Part shown: piece by piece, positions 15,906 to 24,408 of the stretch
Layout: each line of letters starts with the position of its first letter
Numbering within the stretch: the stretch's first letter is position 1
NCBI RefSeq assembly: GCF_003990915.1
Contig: NZ_BHXQ01000008.1
Location: forward strand, 124,001 to 188,000
From: Chryseotalea sanaruensis
GTDB lineage: Bacteria > Bacteroidota > Bacteroidia > Cytophagales > Cyclobacteriaceae
Length of the DNA stretch: 64,000 bases
Direction of reading: 5' to 3'
Translations under genes and position numbers: made by a program
The notes under the pieces: model-generated
Databases searched by the model: none
Told to the model about the DNA's origin: nothing
Seen by the model: only the letters and a program-made list of their open reading frames with translations

Positions 15906-16845
15906 GTTAGCTTTATCATTTAACAAGTTAAGTGTAGGCTACCGACAGGGTAACACTTCCAAAGTTCTATTCGATAGTATAGACCTTACCTTAAAGGCCG
16001 GTGAATTGGTCTGCTTTATGGGGCCTAATGGAATAGGTAAATCTACTTTGTTAAAAACAATGGCAGGTTTAACGGCTCCACTCTCATCTTCCTCGACAAA
16101 CATAAATTCAAAAAAGATAGCGATTGTACTTACCGATCGTGTGCATGCCATGCACATGCGCGTGCGTGAACTTATAGGTTATGGGCGTTACCCGTATTTA
16201 AACTGGCATGCACAGTTAACCACAGTTGATGAAGTTGTTATTGAGGATGCTTTGAAGTTGCTCCATCTTAAAAGCATTGCTGACAAAGATATTAATACCT
16301 TAAGTGACGGGCAGTTGCAAATGGTAATGATTGCACGTGCAATTGTACAAGACACACCAATTATCTTGTTAGACGAACCTACTGCTCATCTTGATTTAAA
16401 TAATCGTGTTGAGGTAATGAACACGTTGCGCAAGCTCGCGCGACAAAGCAACAAAGCAATTTTAGTTTCTACACATGAGCTGGATCTTGCTTTGCAGACT
16501 GCTGATCTATTGTGGCTAGCTGATGATCAGAAACTACTAACGGGTATACCGGAAGATTTAGTGCTTGATGGTTCGCTTGATCGTATTTTTCAGTTTAAGG
16601 GTTTTGATTTAAAGACGGGCAAGGTTTTTCATGAAAGCTACCGAGGTGTTAAAATAAATCTTGTGGGTGAAGGTCATGAATATTTGTGGACGAAGAATGC
16701 TTTGGAACGATGTGGATATGAAGTCGGAGAAAATGGAGAATTGAAGATTGAAATTTCAAATTTCAAATTTCAAATTTCAAATGGTAAGCGTTGCGAAAGC
16801 ATTCAGGAACTGCTTGAAGCCATTGATAAGCATGCGAAAAGCTAG
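15898..16845 (+). CDS. FecE/HmuV-type ABC transporter ATP-binding protein
   Basis: Energises the preceding permease. The Walker A (GPNGIGKST, residues 42-50), signature LSDGQ (135-139), Walker B (IILLDE, Asp159/Glu160) and H-loop His193 are all intact. At 315 residues it is some 50-60 longer than a usual importer ATPase. The extra C-terminal part includes residues about 285-295 encoded by a tandem AAATTTC heptamer, then a helix-like tail. Variation in heptamer number would change the frame of the last 17 or so residues only. Confidence 0.9.
   Translation: MSELALSFNKLSVGYRQGNTSKVLFDSIDLTLKAGELVCFMGPNGIGKSTLLKTMAGLTAPLSSSSTNINSKKIAIVLTDRVHAMHMRVRELIGYGRYPYLNWHAQLTTVDEVVIEDALKLLHLKSIADKDINTLSDGQLQMVMIARAIVQDTPIILLDEPTAHLDLNNRVEVMNTLRKLARQSNKAILVSTHELDLALQTADLLWLADDQKLLTGIPEDLVLDGSLDRIFQFKGFDLKTGKVFHESYRGVKINLVGEGHEYLWTKNALERCGYEVGENGELKIEISNFKFQISNGKRCESIQELLEAIDKHAKS
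16751..16782. repeat. Tandem heptamer AAATTTC, 4.6 copies
   Basis: Perfect tandem copies at 16751, 16758, 16765 and 16772 plus a partial AAAT, lying inside the 3' end of the ATPase gene. The heptamer is not a multiple of three, so gain or loss of a unit shifts frame. Confidence 0.9.
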
Positions 16846-16999
16846 CCCTAATGATTAAAAGATTTGAAATCCTGTGATAGAGCTTGCGAATGACAAATTC
16901 GAGAGCAGATCAAAACTGATTGCATCCTGATTGATTCTGAACACAAAAAGTTAATCATGGTATTTTTATTCTGATTATATTTCCTTTCAACTTTATTGT

Positions 17000-18511
17000 A
17001 TGTCAACATCTTCTGCCCCAACCTCAAAGAAAGGACTTTGGTTTGTGATTACTGCTTCATCTGTGGGTACTCTCATTGAATGGTACGACTTCTATATTTT
17101 TGGAAGCCTTGCTACTATACTATCGGAACAGTTTTTCCCTAAATCAAATCCTACAACTGCAATCCTTTCAACGCTTGCTTTCTTTGCAGCAGGTTTTGTG
17201 GTGCGACCTTTCGGTGCCTTGGTGTTTGGTAGACTCGGTGATTTAATTGGGCGTAAGTATACTTTTTTAATGACGCTGGTACTGATGGGTGGCTCTACCT
17301 TTGCAATAGGTCTTGTACCCTCTTATAGTTCCATCGGGCTTTTTGCGCCTCTGCTTGTTCTAATTCTACGACTGATTCAGGGACTTGCCCTTGGTGGAGA
17401 ATATGGTGGTGCCGCCACGTATGTTGCCGAGCACGCACCTCTGGGACAACGTGGTTTCTACACCAGTTTTATTCAGACTACTGCAACGCTAGGGCTATTT
17501 GTTTCGATTGGCGTAATCCTAGCTACCCGACAGTATGTGGGTGTCGAAGCTTTTGCTGACTGGGGCTGGCGTATTCCTTTTCTATTATCTGCCTTGCTTG
17601 TGGTGGTTTCTATTTTTATACGCATGCGCATGGACGAATCTCCGCTCTTTACCAAAATAAAAGCTGAAGGAAAGATTTCTAAAAATCCATTGAAAGAAAG
17701 TTTCGCTAATAAAGAGAATCTGAAATTAGTGTTGATCGCTTTATTTGGTGCCACCGCTGGGCAAGGTGTGGTTTGGTACACTGGTCAGTTTTATGCCATG
17801 ACCTTTATTGAAACCACTTGTAAAGTAGACTTCGTACAAACACGTAACATCATTGCTGTGGCTTTACTGCTAGGCACACCGCTGTTTATTTACTTTGGTT
17901 GGCTTTCTGATAAAATTGGCAGAAAGATGATTATGATGCTGGGCATGTTGCTGGCGATTATTTTTTACAGACCTATTTACAAACAAATGTATGCGCTCAC
18001 TGATGTTTCGCTGAAGACCGAAATTACGGATAGCAAAACCATTACTAAAAAAACAGAGTTGCTTGAGGATGCTCAGGTAGTAGTCACCACATCCATTCAG
18101 CAATATACTGATGGTAGTACACTTGAAATAAAATTAAGCGAAAGCGCTGATGCTTTACCAAAATCAGCCTGGCAATTGTCGGATCGGCAATTTTGGTTGA
18201 TGGTGTTTTTTGTGTGGATACAAGTTGTATTTGTTACAATGGTGTACGGTCCGATTGCTGCATTTCTTGTCGAACTTTTTCCTACCCGCATTCGCTATAC
18301 ATCCATGTCACTGCCTTATCATATTGGCAATGGTGTATTTGGTGGCATGACTCCTTTTATCGCCACCAGTTTATTTATTGCAAGTAAGACTGATGCAAAT
18401 CCAGGGGGTGATCCTTTTGCGGGCTTGTGGTATCCGATAGGTATTGCTGCTGTTACGCTTGTTATCGGGATGATTTTTTTAAGTAATAAAAAAGTGAAAG
18501 CCACTGAGTAA
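17000..18511 (+). CDS. MFS transporter, metabolite:H+ symporter type
   Basis: Twelve-helix secondary transporter of 503 residues. The opening GTLIEWYDFYIFGSLA, the loop GRLGDLIGRKYTF and RLIQGLALGGEYGGAATYVAEHAP are typical of the MHS family (ProP, KgtP, ShiA). FPTRIRYTSMSLPYHIGNGVFGG near helix 10-11 also fits. Between helices at about residues 325-390 there is a hydrophilic insert of some 60 residues (TEITDSK...SADALPK) not usual in ProP-like proteins. The substrate is not predictable; organic acids or amino acids are plausible. The flanking gaps suggest a single-gene unit. Confidence 0.88.
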   Translation: MSTSSAPTSKKGLWFVITASSVGTLIEWYDFYIFGSLATILSEQFFPKSNPTTAILSTLAFFAAGFVVRPFGALVFGRLGDLIGRKYTFLMTLVLMGGSTFAIGLVPSYSSIGLFAPLLVLILRLIQGLALGGEYGGAATYVAEHAPLGQRGFYTSFIQTTATLGLFVSIGVILATRQYVGVEAFADWGWRIPFLLSALLVVVSIFIRMRMDESPLFTKIKAEGKISKNPLKESFANKENLKLVLIALFGATAGQGVVWYTGQFYAMTFIETTCKVDFVQTRNIIAVALLLGTPLFIYFGWLSDKIGRKMIMMLGMLLAIIFYRPIYKQMYALTDVSLKTEITDSKTITKKTELLEDAQVVVTTSIQQYTDGSTLEIKLSESADALPKSAWQLSDRQFWLMVFFVWIQVVFVTMVYGPIAAFLVELFPTRIRYTSMSLPYHIGNGVFGGMTPFIATSLFIASKTDANPGGDPFAGLWYPIGIAAVTLVIGMIFLSNKKVKATE

Positions 18512-18815
18512 ATTAAACTGTTGTAGCTTGACTCTACGCACATCTGGTGCGAATATTTGACTTTACCGTATTTTTTAAAACAATGTAAATCTTCTCTGAA
18601 TTACGCATTCAGAGAATAAGCAAACATTCAATTTTACTCTAAGTAAAAATACTTACGTAGGTATAACCAATTCAATGGAATCATGTCTTTTGAGCCTTGA
18701 CTTGTAATAAAAATCGGCTAACTTTCTTATACCCCAAGGCGCTGTCTACTGGTTTTATGGTATAATCAGCGATTTCATTCTTTACTCACCAAATCATTTT
18801 AAACCCTCGAAATGT
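18512..18815. other. 304-base intergenic region before the barrel-protein gene
   Basis: No gene is evident. It contains a perfect hairpin TTCTCTGAAT (18592-18601)/ATTCAGAGAA (18607-18616) with a 5-base loop, possibly ending the MFS transcript although no T-run follows. A near-consensus promoter lies at 18697-18726 (TTG, 19 bases, TAACTTTC; one mismatch in the -7 element) that would give a leader of about 85 bases for the gene at 18816. Confidence 0.4.
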
Positions 18816-20159
18816 ATGAGAAAGTTATTGTTTGCTTGCCTTTTTGCTTTTTGTTCAACCCTTGGATTTGCCCAGCAGGAACCCTTGGTTGCAACCCCTA
18901 CCGACCTCTTTGACATGAGTCTTGAAGATTTGCTTAGTTTAGATTTGGTCGACAAAAATTTTTACTTGTATGGATACATCAACTCTAATCTTCAAAAAAC
19001 ATTTAGTTATCCTTCACTAAACGGAATAGAAACATTGAGAAGAAATGATCCTACAGAATGGACACCCGTGCGGAATTTTCATATTTATGGCCAGGGGAAT
19101 CTATCGAAGAACATTGGGTTCTTATTCAACCTGGCACATAACGATGGCTTGGTTGAGGTACGAAATGCCTGGGGGAATTTTTTAGTGAGGGATGCCTTTC
19201 AGATTAGAATTGGAAAGATGTACCGGAAGTTTGGACTGTACAATGAAAGGCTTGACCAAGTGCCTACGTTTATCGGAATTGAACCACCTGAAATGTTAGA
19301 TACAGACCACCTCTTCTTGGAACGCACCACCAACTTTATGATTCATGGAAATTTCAATAATGGAAAACGTTCTATATCATATGCACTAATGACGGACAAT
19401 GGTGAAGGAGGTCCTGCTCAAAAGTTATTCGCTTTGGGTTGGGACTTGCGCTACAAATCATTTACGCAGTCCATCATTGTTGGTACTTCGGGTTATTCAT
19501 CAAGTATCAACGGAGAAAAAACAGTTTCTACAGTTGGCCTGGGCGCTGGACCACCACAAGGCGGTGTACTTCCCTGGATGGCCGGTGATAATTTTACCAT
19601 TGTTGGTTTGTATGTTGAAAAACAACTTGGTAAATTTTTATTGCAAGCTGAATTCTATAACTCAAAGCATAATGCTGAGCGAGACCCAAACAATGTGTTG
19701 ATTTTGGTTAATAATGCAAACATCAACCAAAACCAACGCGAACGTTTTTTGGGAGCTAATGCTTCTACACCTAATGGTTCACTTACTACTGCTGACGTTG
19801 TTACCACAACATCCTTTGATGTTCAAACCTGGTACTTACGGTTGGGTTACGATATTCAAACTGATGTTGGTCAGTTTGTGCCCTATGTATTTCTTGATTG
19901 GATGAGTCATCCAGAGGTTATCCAAAACAAAGAGTATGGAGGAGATGATGAAGCAGGACTGGCTGATGATGGAGAATTTCTGAAACCTTCCCTCGGTGTA
20001 GTTTACCGGCCGATTCCAAGTGTTGCTCTTAAGCTGGATGGCAGTATCCATTCTCAAAAGTTTAATGGCAAAACGGTAACCTATCCGGAAATACGATTCG
20101 ATTTCTCTTTTGCCTTTAGCAATATTGGTGTAGAGAAAGCCCTGAAGTCAGACAATTAA
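18816..20159 (+). CDS. Outer-membrane beta-barrel porin-like protein
   Basis: A secreted protein of 447 residues with signal peptide MRKLLFACLFAFCSTLGFAQ. After a short segment resembling the N-terminal plug-proximal motif of TonB receptors (DMSLEDLLSLDL), the rest is alternating amphipathic strands with many aromatic girdle residues. The strand patterns (FQIRIGKMYRKFGLYNERLD, LDGSIHSQKFNGKTVTYPEIRFDFSFAF) resemble OprO/phosphate-selective-porin-like proteins of Bacteroidota. It ends with a hydrophobic strand of a barrel. Substrate unknown. It could serve the MFS or ABC importers upstream, but spacing does not indicate co-transcription. Confidence 0.7.
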   Translation: MRKLLFACLFAFCSTLGFAQQEPLVATPTDLFDMSLEDLLSLDLVDKNFYLYGYINSNLQKTFSYPSLNGIETLRRNDPTEWTPVRNFHIYGQGNLSKNIGFLFNLAHNDGLVEVRNAWGNFLVRDAFQIRIGKMYRKFGLYNERLDQVPTFIGIEPPEMLDTDHLFLERTTNFMIHGNFNNGKRSISYALMTDNGEGGPAQKLFALGWDLRYKSFTQSIIVGTSGYSSSINGEKTVSTVGLGAGPPQGGVLPWMAGDNFTIVGLYVEKQLGKFLLQAEFYNSKHNAERDPNNVLILVNNANINQNQRERFLGANASTPNGSLTTADVVTTTSFDVQTWYLRLGYDIQTDVGQFVPYVFLDWMSHPEVIQNKEYGGDDEAGLADDGEFLKPSLGVVYRPIPSVALKLDGSIHSQKFNGKTVTYPEIRFDFSFAFSNIGVEKALKSDN

Positions 20160-20197
20160 GAAGCGATTTAAGATATCATTCAATTCTCTGCAGTGCT

Positions 20198-20256
20198 ATT
20201 CAACCTTTGATGTTTAAGTGAGTGACGTGAACCACTGACTACATCAAAGGTTGAAT
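20198..20256. terminator. Long hairpin between convergent genes
   Basis: ATTCAACCTTTGATGT (20198-20213) and ACATCAAAGGTTGAAT (20241-20256) are perfect 16-base inverted arms. Inner arms 20217-20224 and 20233-20240 pair at 7 of 8 positions. It lies between the barrel gene and the epimerase gene that face each other, suiting a two-way terminator or a repeat element. Confidence 0.5.
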
Positions 20257-20292
20257 TCTAAAATGTAATGAAGCCAGATGCTCCAGGACTCA

Positions 20293-21366
20293 CTAAATTA
20301 ACTCCACCCCCAATCCGGGTTTTTCAGAACAAGACATCACACCATCTTTTAAAACGAAACCTCCTTTCACTATGTCTTGTGCGAGATCAAGGCTTCCATC
20401 AAGATCGATATACTTTGTGTTTGAGCAGGCAAAGGCTGTATGCAAAGCAGCAGTTATACTTACCGCACTTTCATCATTACAACCCCAAAATAAATTTACA
20501 CCAGATTGTAATGCGATGTCTGCAATTTTTAAACCCTGACTTGGACCACCACACTTCATTAATTTAATATTGAAGATACCGCATGCCAGCGGTGGCTTCA
20601 CCAATTCAAGAGCATTTTTAGGGCTGATCAAAGATTCATCAGCAGCAACAATTTCTTTTATCTCGTCCGGTAAACTCTTCATTTTTGCAATGGCTTTGGC
20701 TGGTAAAGGCTGTTCTATCAATTCTATATTGAGGTGTTTTGTTTTGTTATAGAAGTCAATAGTCTGCTGCACATTATAACCCTGATTGGCGTCAATGCGA
20801 ATAACAATATTATTACCAAAACGTTCGCGCAGCTTTACCATACGCTCAATGTCTTCTGCCGGATCCTTACCTAGTTTTACTTTTAATATTTTAAATCCTT
20901 TTCCGACAAACTCCTCGGCTTCCACCAAGGTAGCTTCCACGTTTTTAATGCCAATGGTGTTTGAGGTTGGCATGGACTTTATTTTTTGTCCGAAATACTG
21001 AACTAAAGGAATACCCAAGAATTTTGTGAAAGCATCATGCAGTGCAATGTCAAGCGCAGCTCTTGCTCCAGGATTTTTAGGAAAGCGTTGCCATACTTCA
21101 AAAGTGAGTTGATTTAGTTCACGAATATCCCGACCGATTAAAAAATCAAGATTGTTTTCTTGCAACGCTTCTAAAGTCTGTTTCAGGTTTTCACCCACTA
21201 CATATTCGCTAGGGTTACCCGAACCTAAACCAGTAAGTCCGTTCGCCAATGTAATTTCGACAAATGCATTTTTTACTTCATCTACAGTTTTAAAAGCAAT
21301 TGTGTAAGGTCTTTGGTTACCTAAGTCTACACTCCAGACTTTTATATTTTTGATTTTAGTACTCAT
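20293..21366 (-). CDS. Enolase-superfamily epimerase (dipeptide epimerase / DgcA-like)
   Basis: A 357-residue member of the muconate-lactonising/mandelate-racemase group. The catalytic lysine pair KVK (Lys162, Lys164), metal ligands Asp192 (RIDANQG), Glu218 (ELIEQP) and Asp243 (AADES), and the second catalytic Lys268 (FNIKLMKCGG) are present. This pattern is that of L-Ala-D/L-Glu epimerase. The adjacent DUF1611 gene is the known partner of DgcA, which racemises N-acetyl-D-glutamate, so that activity is an alternative. It is the last gene of a three-gene unit, 24 bases after the DUF1611 gene. Substrate is inferred, not shown. Confidence 0.85.
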   Translation of the reverse strand: MSTKIKNIKVWSVDLGNQRPYTIAFKTVDEVKNAFVEITLANGLTGLGSGNPSEYVVGENLKQTLEALQENNLDFLIGRDIRELNQLTFEVWQRFPKNPGARAALDIALHDAFTKFLGIPLVQYFGQKIKSMPTSNTIGIKNVEATLVEAEEFVGKGFKILKVKLGKDPAEDIERMVKLRERFGNNIVIRIDANQGYNVQQTIDFYNKTKHLNIELIEQPLPAKAIAKMKSLPDEIKEIVAADESLISPKNALELVKPPLACGIFNIKLMKCGGPSQGLKIADIALQSGVNLFWGCNDESAVSITAALHTAFACSNTKYIDLDGSLDLAQDIVKGGFVLKDGVMSCSEKPGLGVELI

Positions 21367-21390
21367 GTTATTTGCCGGTAAATGGTTTGG

Positions 21391-22461
21391 TTACTTTTTT
21401 GATTCATTAATCAATTTTTCAAAGGCAGGGAGCAATGCTTCCAAGCCATCTTCCAAAGGAAGGATTGCAGGGATGTTTAATTCTTGTTCATACGATGTTG
21501 CGTATTTTCTTGCCTCCTCTGTGGCCATCTTGGCTGTATTGATAGTAATAGCTATGGTATCTGCTCCGTACATTTTAATCAAGCTCACTTCATCTTTTAA
21601 AGAAGGGAGATAAGCCGGATAAAACTCCATGTCTTTGTATTGTTTGCGTATAGGGCTATGTTGTAAAATGACAGCTTTTGCTTCTGCTGATACTATCCAT
21701 TCTGAACCAGCAGGGCCGCTTGGGTTACGCAACGATGATTGTCCTTCAATAAAAATAATATCCGGTTTTTCTTCCTGATAGCACGACCATACCGCATGCT
21801 CCATTTCTCCCGAAATAAAATCGTTGAGTGTCGAGTCGAAAATAAACCCATGTTTGGCACCTTGCATCCAACCTGTTTGTCCGGTGTAAATCATTTCTGC
21901 TTTGTAGCCGGCCTTCCGCATCATCTCTACTAAGAAACGCGTGGTGGTGCGCTTACCCATAGCACAATCGGTACCCAACACCGCAATTTTGGGACATTTG
22001 ACTTCCACGATTTTACCTGACCAGAAATGAAGGTCTTTGAATTTCTTGGGTTTGCGTACGTCAATGATTTCCAATCCTCTTTGTTTGGCAATAACCGCCA
22101 ACTCTTCATGTTCTGATACATAATCATGCAAACCATTAACAATGCTCAAGTTAAGCTCTAAGGCCTCTTTGATCATCGCGTGCAATGTTTCAGGTATAAC
22201 ACCCCCCTTTGTTGCTACACCGATAATACAATACTTAATAGATTCTTTGCTTGTCTTCAAGGCATCCTCAATGGTGGCAAAAACAGGAATGTTCCTTGGC
22301 TTCTTATCCAAAATCTCGCCTGCGTCTTTACCAGGATGTTTATGATCGATAATACCCACGATATTAAAGCGGTCTGTACCTCTGATCAGTCCATGCGCTG
22401 TTTTAGCATTACTGGTATCTAGATAACCTCCGGTGATGACAATGGCATTAGCTTTTTGCAT
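21391..22461 (-). CDS. DUF1611 protein, DgcN-like (D-glutamate N-acetyltransferase)
   Basis: 356 residues with two parts: an N-terminal Rossmann-like domain (opening MQKANAIVITGGYLDTSNAK) and a C-terminal P-loop domain with GTDCAMGKRTT at residues 163-173, followed by MIYTGQTGWMQ. This is the DUF1611 architecture. Members named DgcN are described as N-acetylating D-glutamate before DgcA-type racemisation, a D-glutamate catabolic route. Its place directly before an enolase-superfamily epimerase repeats the known dgcN-dgcA pairing. Family membership is firm; the substrate is inference. Confidence 0.8.
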   Translation of the reverse strand: MQKANAIVITGGYLDTSNAKTAHGLIRGTDRFNIVGIIDHKHPGKDAGEILDKKPRNIPVFATIEDALKTSKESIKYCIIGVATKGGVIPETLHAMIKEALELNLSIVNGLHDYVSEHEELAVIAKQRGLEIIDVRKPKKFKDLHFWSGKIVEVKCPKIAVLGTDCAMGKRTTTRFLVEMMRKAGYKAEMIYTGQTGWMQGAKHGFIFDSTLNDFISGEMEHAVWSCYQEEKPDIIFIEGQSSLRNPSGPAGSEWIVSAEAKAVILQHSPIRKQYKDMEFYPAYLPSLKDEVSLIKMYGADTIAITINTAKMATEEARKYATSYEQELNIPAILPLEDGLEALLPAFEKLINESKK

Positions 22462-22484
22462 ACTATCAATACTATTCTTTTAGT

Positions 22485-23738
22485 TTATCTGCTGATTTCG
22501 TATTCGAATTTAAAAGCACTCAAATCCGGTTGATGCTGTCTTATTCTTGACAACTCATATTCATAAATGAGATTACCTATATTTTTAAAAAAGGGCTGAC
22601 CAATACTTTCATACTCATATTTACCATCATTGTAAATGCCATCTTTATTTACGTGAATGACTGCACTTAGCATAAATTCTATGTTGTTACCAAAATCAAC
22701 GATGTAGGCATTATCGATTAAATAACCATAGGCATCACCTACTTTATTAAATATTCGAATGTTCTTTGGCATAGCACCATTTCCACCAAACATGAAAAAC
22801 TTACAATAAGCATCGGTGTAATAATCATCTTGGTTATAGGGGGGATAGGTGGTTTCGGTTGGCAATTGAGACATGTATTGTAAAACAAATGCTCTGTCTT
22901 CCTCAGGAATGACAAACCGACTTTCTGCTGGAACCGTCTCAGGAAAGATTATTGCCTGCATCATCCGTTGTTGTTCATCCAGTGGAAAGAAATTTTTATA
23001 AGTGAAATCAAAAGGGTTCGAGACAAGCGTATCCTTCTTGATATAACCTTTACCTTTTAAAATTGAAGTGCTTGGTGCATAGGGGGTTTCATTCATCAAC
23101 ATAGGTTGCTCATACACTACACCATGTTTTTGAAAAAACCGAATTGCTTCGGTGTGTGCATTTTCATCTAAGGAAAGTGCTCTCTCCAACCGATGCAAAA
23201 TTCTTGTATCTGTATATCCCTTTTTTCGGAGTTCTTTGTTGAAATTTTCCTGACCAATAAATTCATATAAGCGATTAAAGGCATCATTATCGCTTGCTAC
23301 CAAAATCTTTTTTGCGTAATGCGCCACCGAAGCCATGCTATTTGCAGAGGTAGTGTCTTTTTGTACAGAACTTTGCCCACTGTAAACACTGTCATGCAAC
23401 ATAGGTGTGTATTTATCAAGATGCTGAACGTTGAGTGCTCTCAATTTTTCCAAAGCCAGTAAAACGGCTGGTAATTTAACAGTTGAGGCAGGGTAAAAGT
23501 ATTGGCCAGAGTCCAAGTTAAAGTAAAAGCTTTTGAAGCTCGGTTTATTTTCCAAGTCTCGGTTTACTTGTGTGTAAATGATCTGTACTTCATAAAAATC
23601 TGAGCTGTCTAAGATTTGCTGAAACTTGTCAGGTTTGCTTTTCATTAAGTTCTCCAGCAGAATGGCATCCTCTTTTGGGGCTTTAGTACAAGCTGTTAGA
23701 AGAGTTAGCTGCAGGATTACCAAAAAGTAGTGCTTCAT
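22485..23738 (-). CDS. Class A beta-lactamase-like serine hydrolase lipoprotein
   Basis: From the ATG at 23738 the protein has 417 residues and a lipoprotein signal (MKHYFLVILQLTLLTAC, Cys17); an upstream in-frame ATG would blur this. The active-site serine tetrad is S85-T-V-K88, the SDN loop is S149-D-N151, and a KVG triad at 331-333 stands where KTG is usual. That is the penicillin-binding/beta-lactamase fold. The long insertion between SDN and KVG and the lipid anchor suggest a peptidoglycan- or peptide-acting hydrolase rather than a resistance enzyme. It heads the unit with the DgcN- and DgcA-like genes, 23 bases upstream of the former. Confidence 0.8.
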   Translation of the reverse strand: MKHYFLVILQLTLLTACTKAPKEDAILLENLMKSKPDKFQQILDSSDFYEVQIIYTQVNRDLENKPSFKSFYFNLDSGQYFYPASTVKLPAVLLALEKLRALNVQHLDKYTPMLHDSVYSGQSSVQKDTTSANSMASVAHYAKKILVASDNDAFNRLYEFIGQENFNKELRKKGYTDTRILHRLERALSLDENAHTEAIRFFQKHGVVYEQPMLMNETPYAPSTSILKGKGYIKKDTLVSNPFDFTYKNFFPLDEQQRMMQAIIFPETVPAESRFVIPEEDRAFVLQYMSQLPTETTYPPYNQDDYYTDAYCKFFMFGGNGAMPKNIRIFNKVGDAYGYLIDNAYIVDFGNNIEFMLSAVIHVNKDGIYNDGKYEYESIGQPFFKNIGNLIYEYELSRIRQHQPDLSAFKFEYEISR

Positions 23739-23796
23739 GCCGAAAAGATACACAGGCTGGCCTGAATTTTGACTAACTTCATAAAAATTGAATGTT

Positions 23797-24225
23797 ATGA
23801 AGACCCTTGTATGTTTATTCCTGACCGTTGCCAGCTTTAGTTTATCCGCTCAAGACCTTATTGGGCGTTGGCAATTAATGAAACAAAGCAATTGCATGGA
23901 CGAAAAGCTCGATAATCCCAATCAATCGGAAGATATGGATGAGTTGATGAGCGATTTTAATAGCATGAAAAAGCGTACCCCTGATGTAATCGAGTTTAAG
24001 GAGAAAATGAAGGGCGAACAAAGCACTTCTATATTGGGTAAACGAAAAGAGGTGAATGAAAAGAACTTTTTGTATCGCTATGACGGGGCAACACTGCATT
24101 TACTCGACAAGAAATCCCGGACTATTATTGCCAGTTATAACGTTGAGGAACTTTCTAGTGCCAAGCTTATTGTGAGTGATGTTAACCGGCCTTGCGAAGT
24201 ACGTATTTTTGAAAGAATTCGCTAA
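23797..24225 (+). CDS. Small secreted lipocalin-like protein
   Basis: 142 residues from the ATG at 23797 (an in-frame TTG nine bases earlier is less likely). The signal peptide is MKTLVCLFLTVASFSLSAQ. The mature part starts with LIGRWQL, the opening strand pattern of lipocalin-like domains, and continues with an acidic helix (QSEDMDELMSDFNSM) and beta strands. Three cysteines are present. I do not recognise a specific family. It is divergent from the serine-hydrolase unit and could share its regulatory region. Confidence 0.65.
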   Translation: MKTLVCLFLTVASFSLSAQDLIGRWQLMKQSNCMDEKLDNPNQSEDMDELMSDFNSMKKRTPDVIEFKEKMKGEQSTSILGKRKEVNEKNFLYRYDGATLHLLDKKSRTIIASYNVEELSSAKLIVSDVNRPCEVRIFERIR

Positions 24226-24396
24226 AAAAGCCAGAACCAGGCATCTTGACCTGCGAATTCAATATCATTTAGTTGAGCCCCTTTTATGACCCTGCCTTTG
24301 CCGAATCGGCTATGTGCAGGCAGGCTCACCTCCAATCCTCTCCAAGAGAGAAGATGAAAGCGAAAGCTTAACTAAACGACATTGCCCACGAATTAC

Positions 24397-24404
24397 TAAT
24401 TTTG
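24397..24404 (+). promoter_or_regulatory. -7 element just upstream of rlmN
   Basis: TAATTTTG matches TAnnTTTG and ends 4 bases before the rlmN ATG (24409), so the transcript would be leaderless or nearly so. No well-spaced TTG was found at -33, so this is tentative. Confidence 0.4.
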
Positions 24405-24408
24405 CAGG

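Noticed and set aside
16751..16782. CRISPR-like repeat
   Set aside because: It is a tandem heptamer without spacers and lies inside a coding sequence; no cas genes.
20198..20256. Integron attC-like site (ATTCAAC at one end, GTTGAAT at the other)
   Set aside because: The ends fit RYYYAAC/GTTRRRY, but the arms are perfectly paired without the extrahelical bases of attC, and there is no integrase or cassette array.
22485..23738. Antibiotic-resistance beta-lactamase
   Set aside because: The lipid anchor, long insert, KVG instead of KTG and the epimerase neighbours point to another serine hydrolase role.
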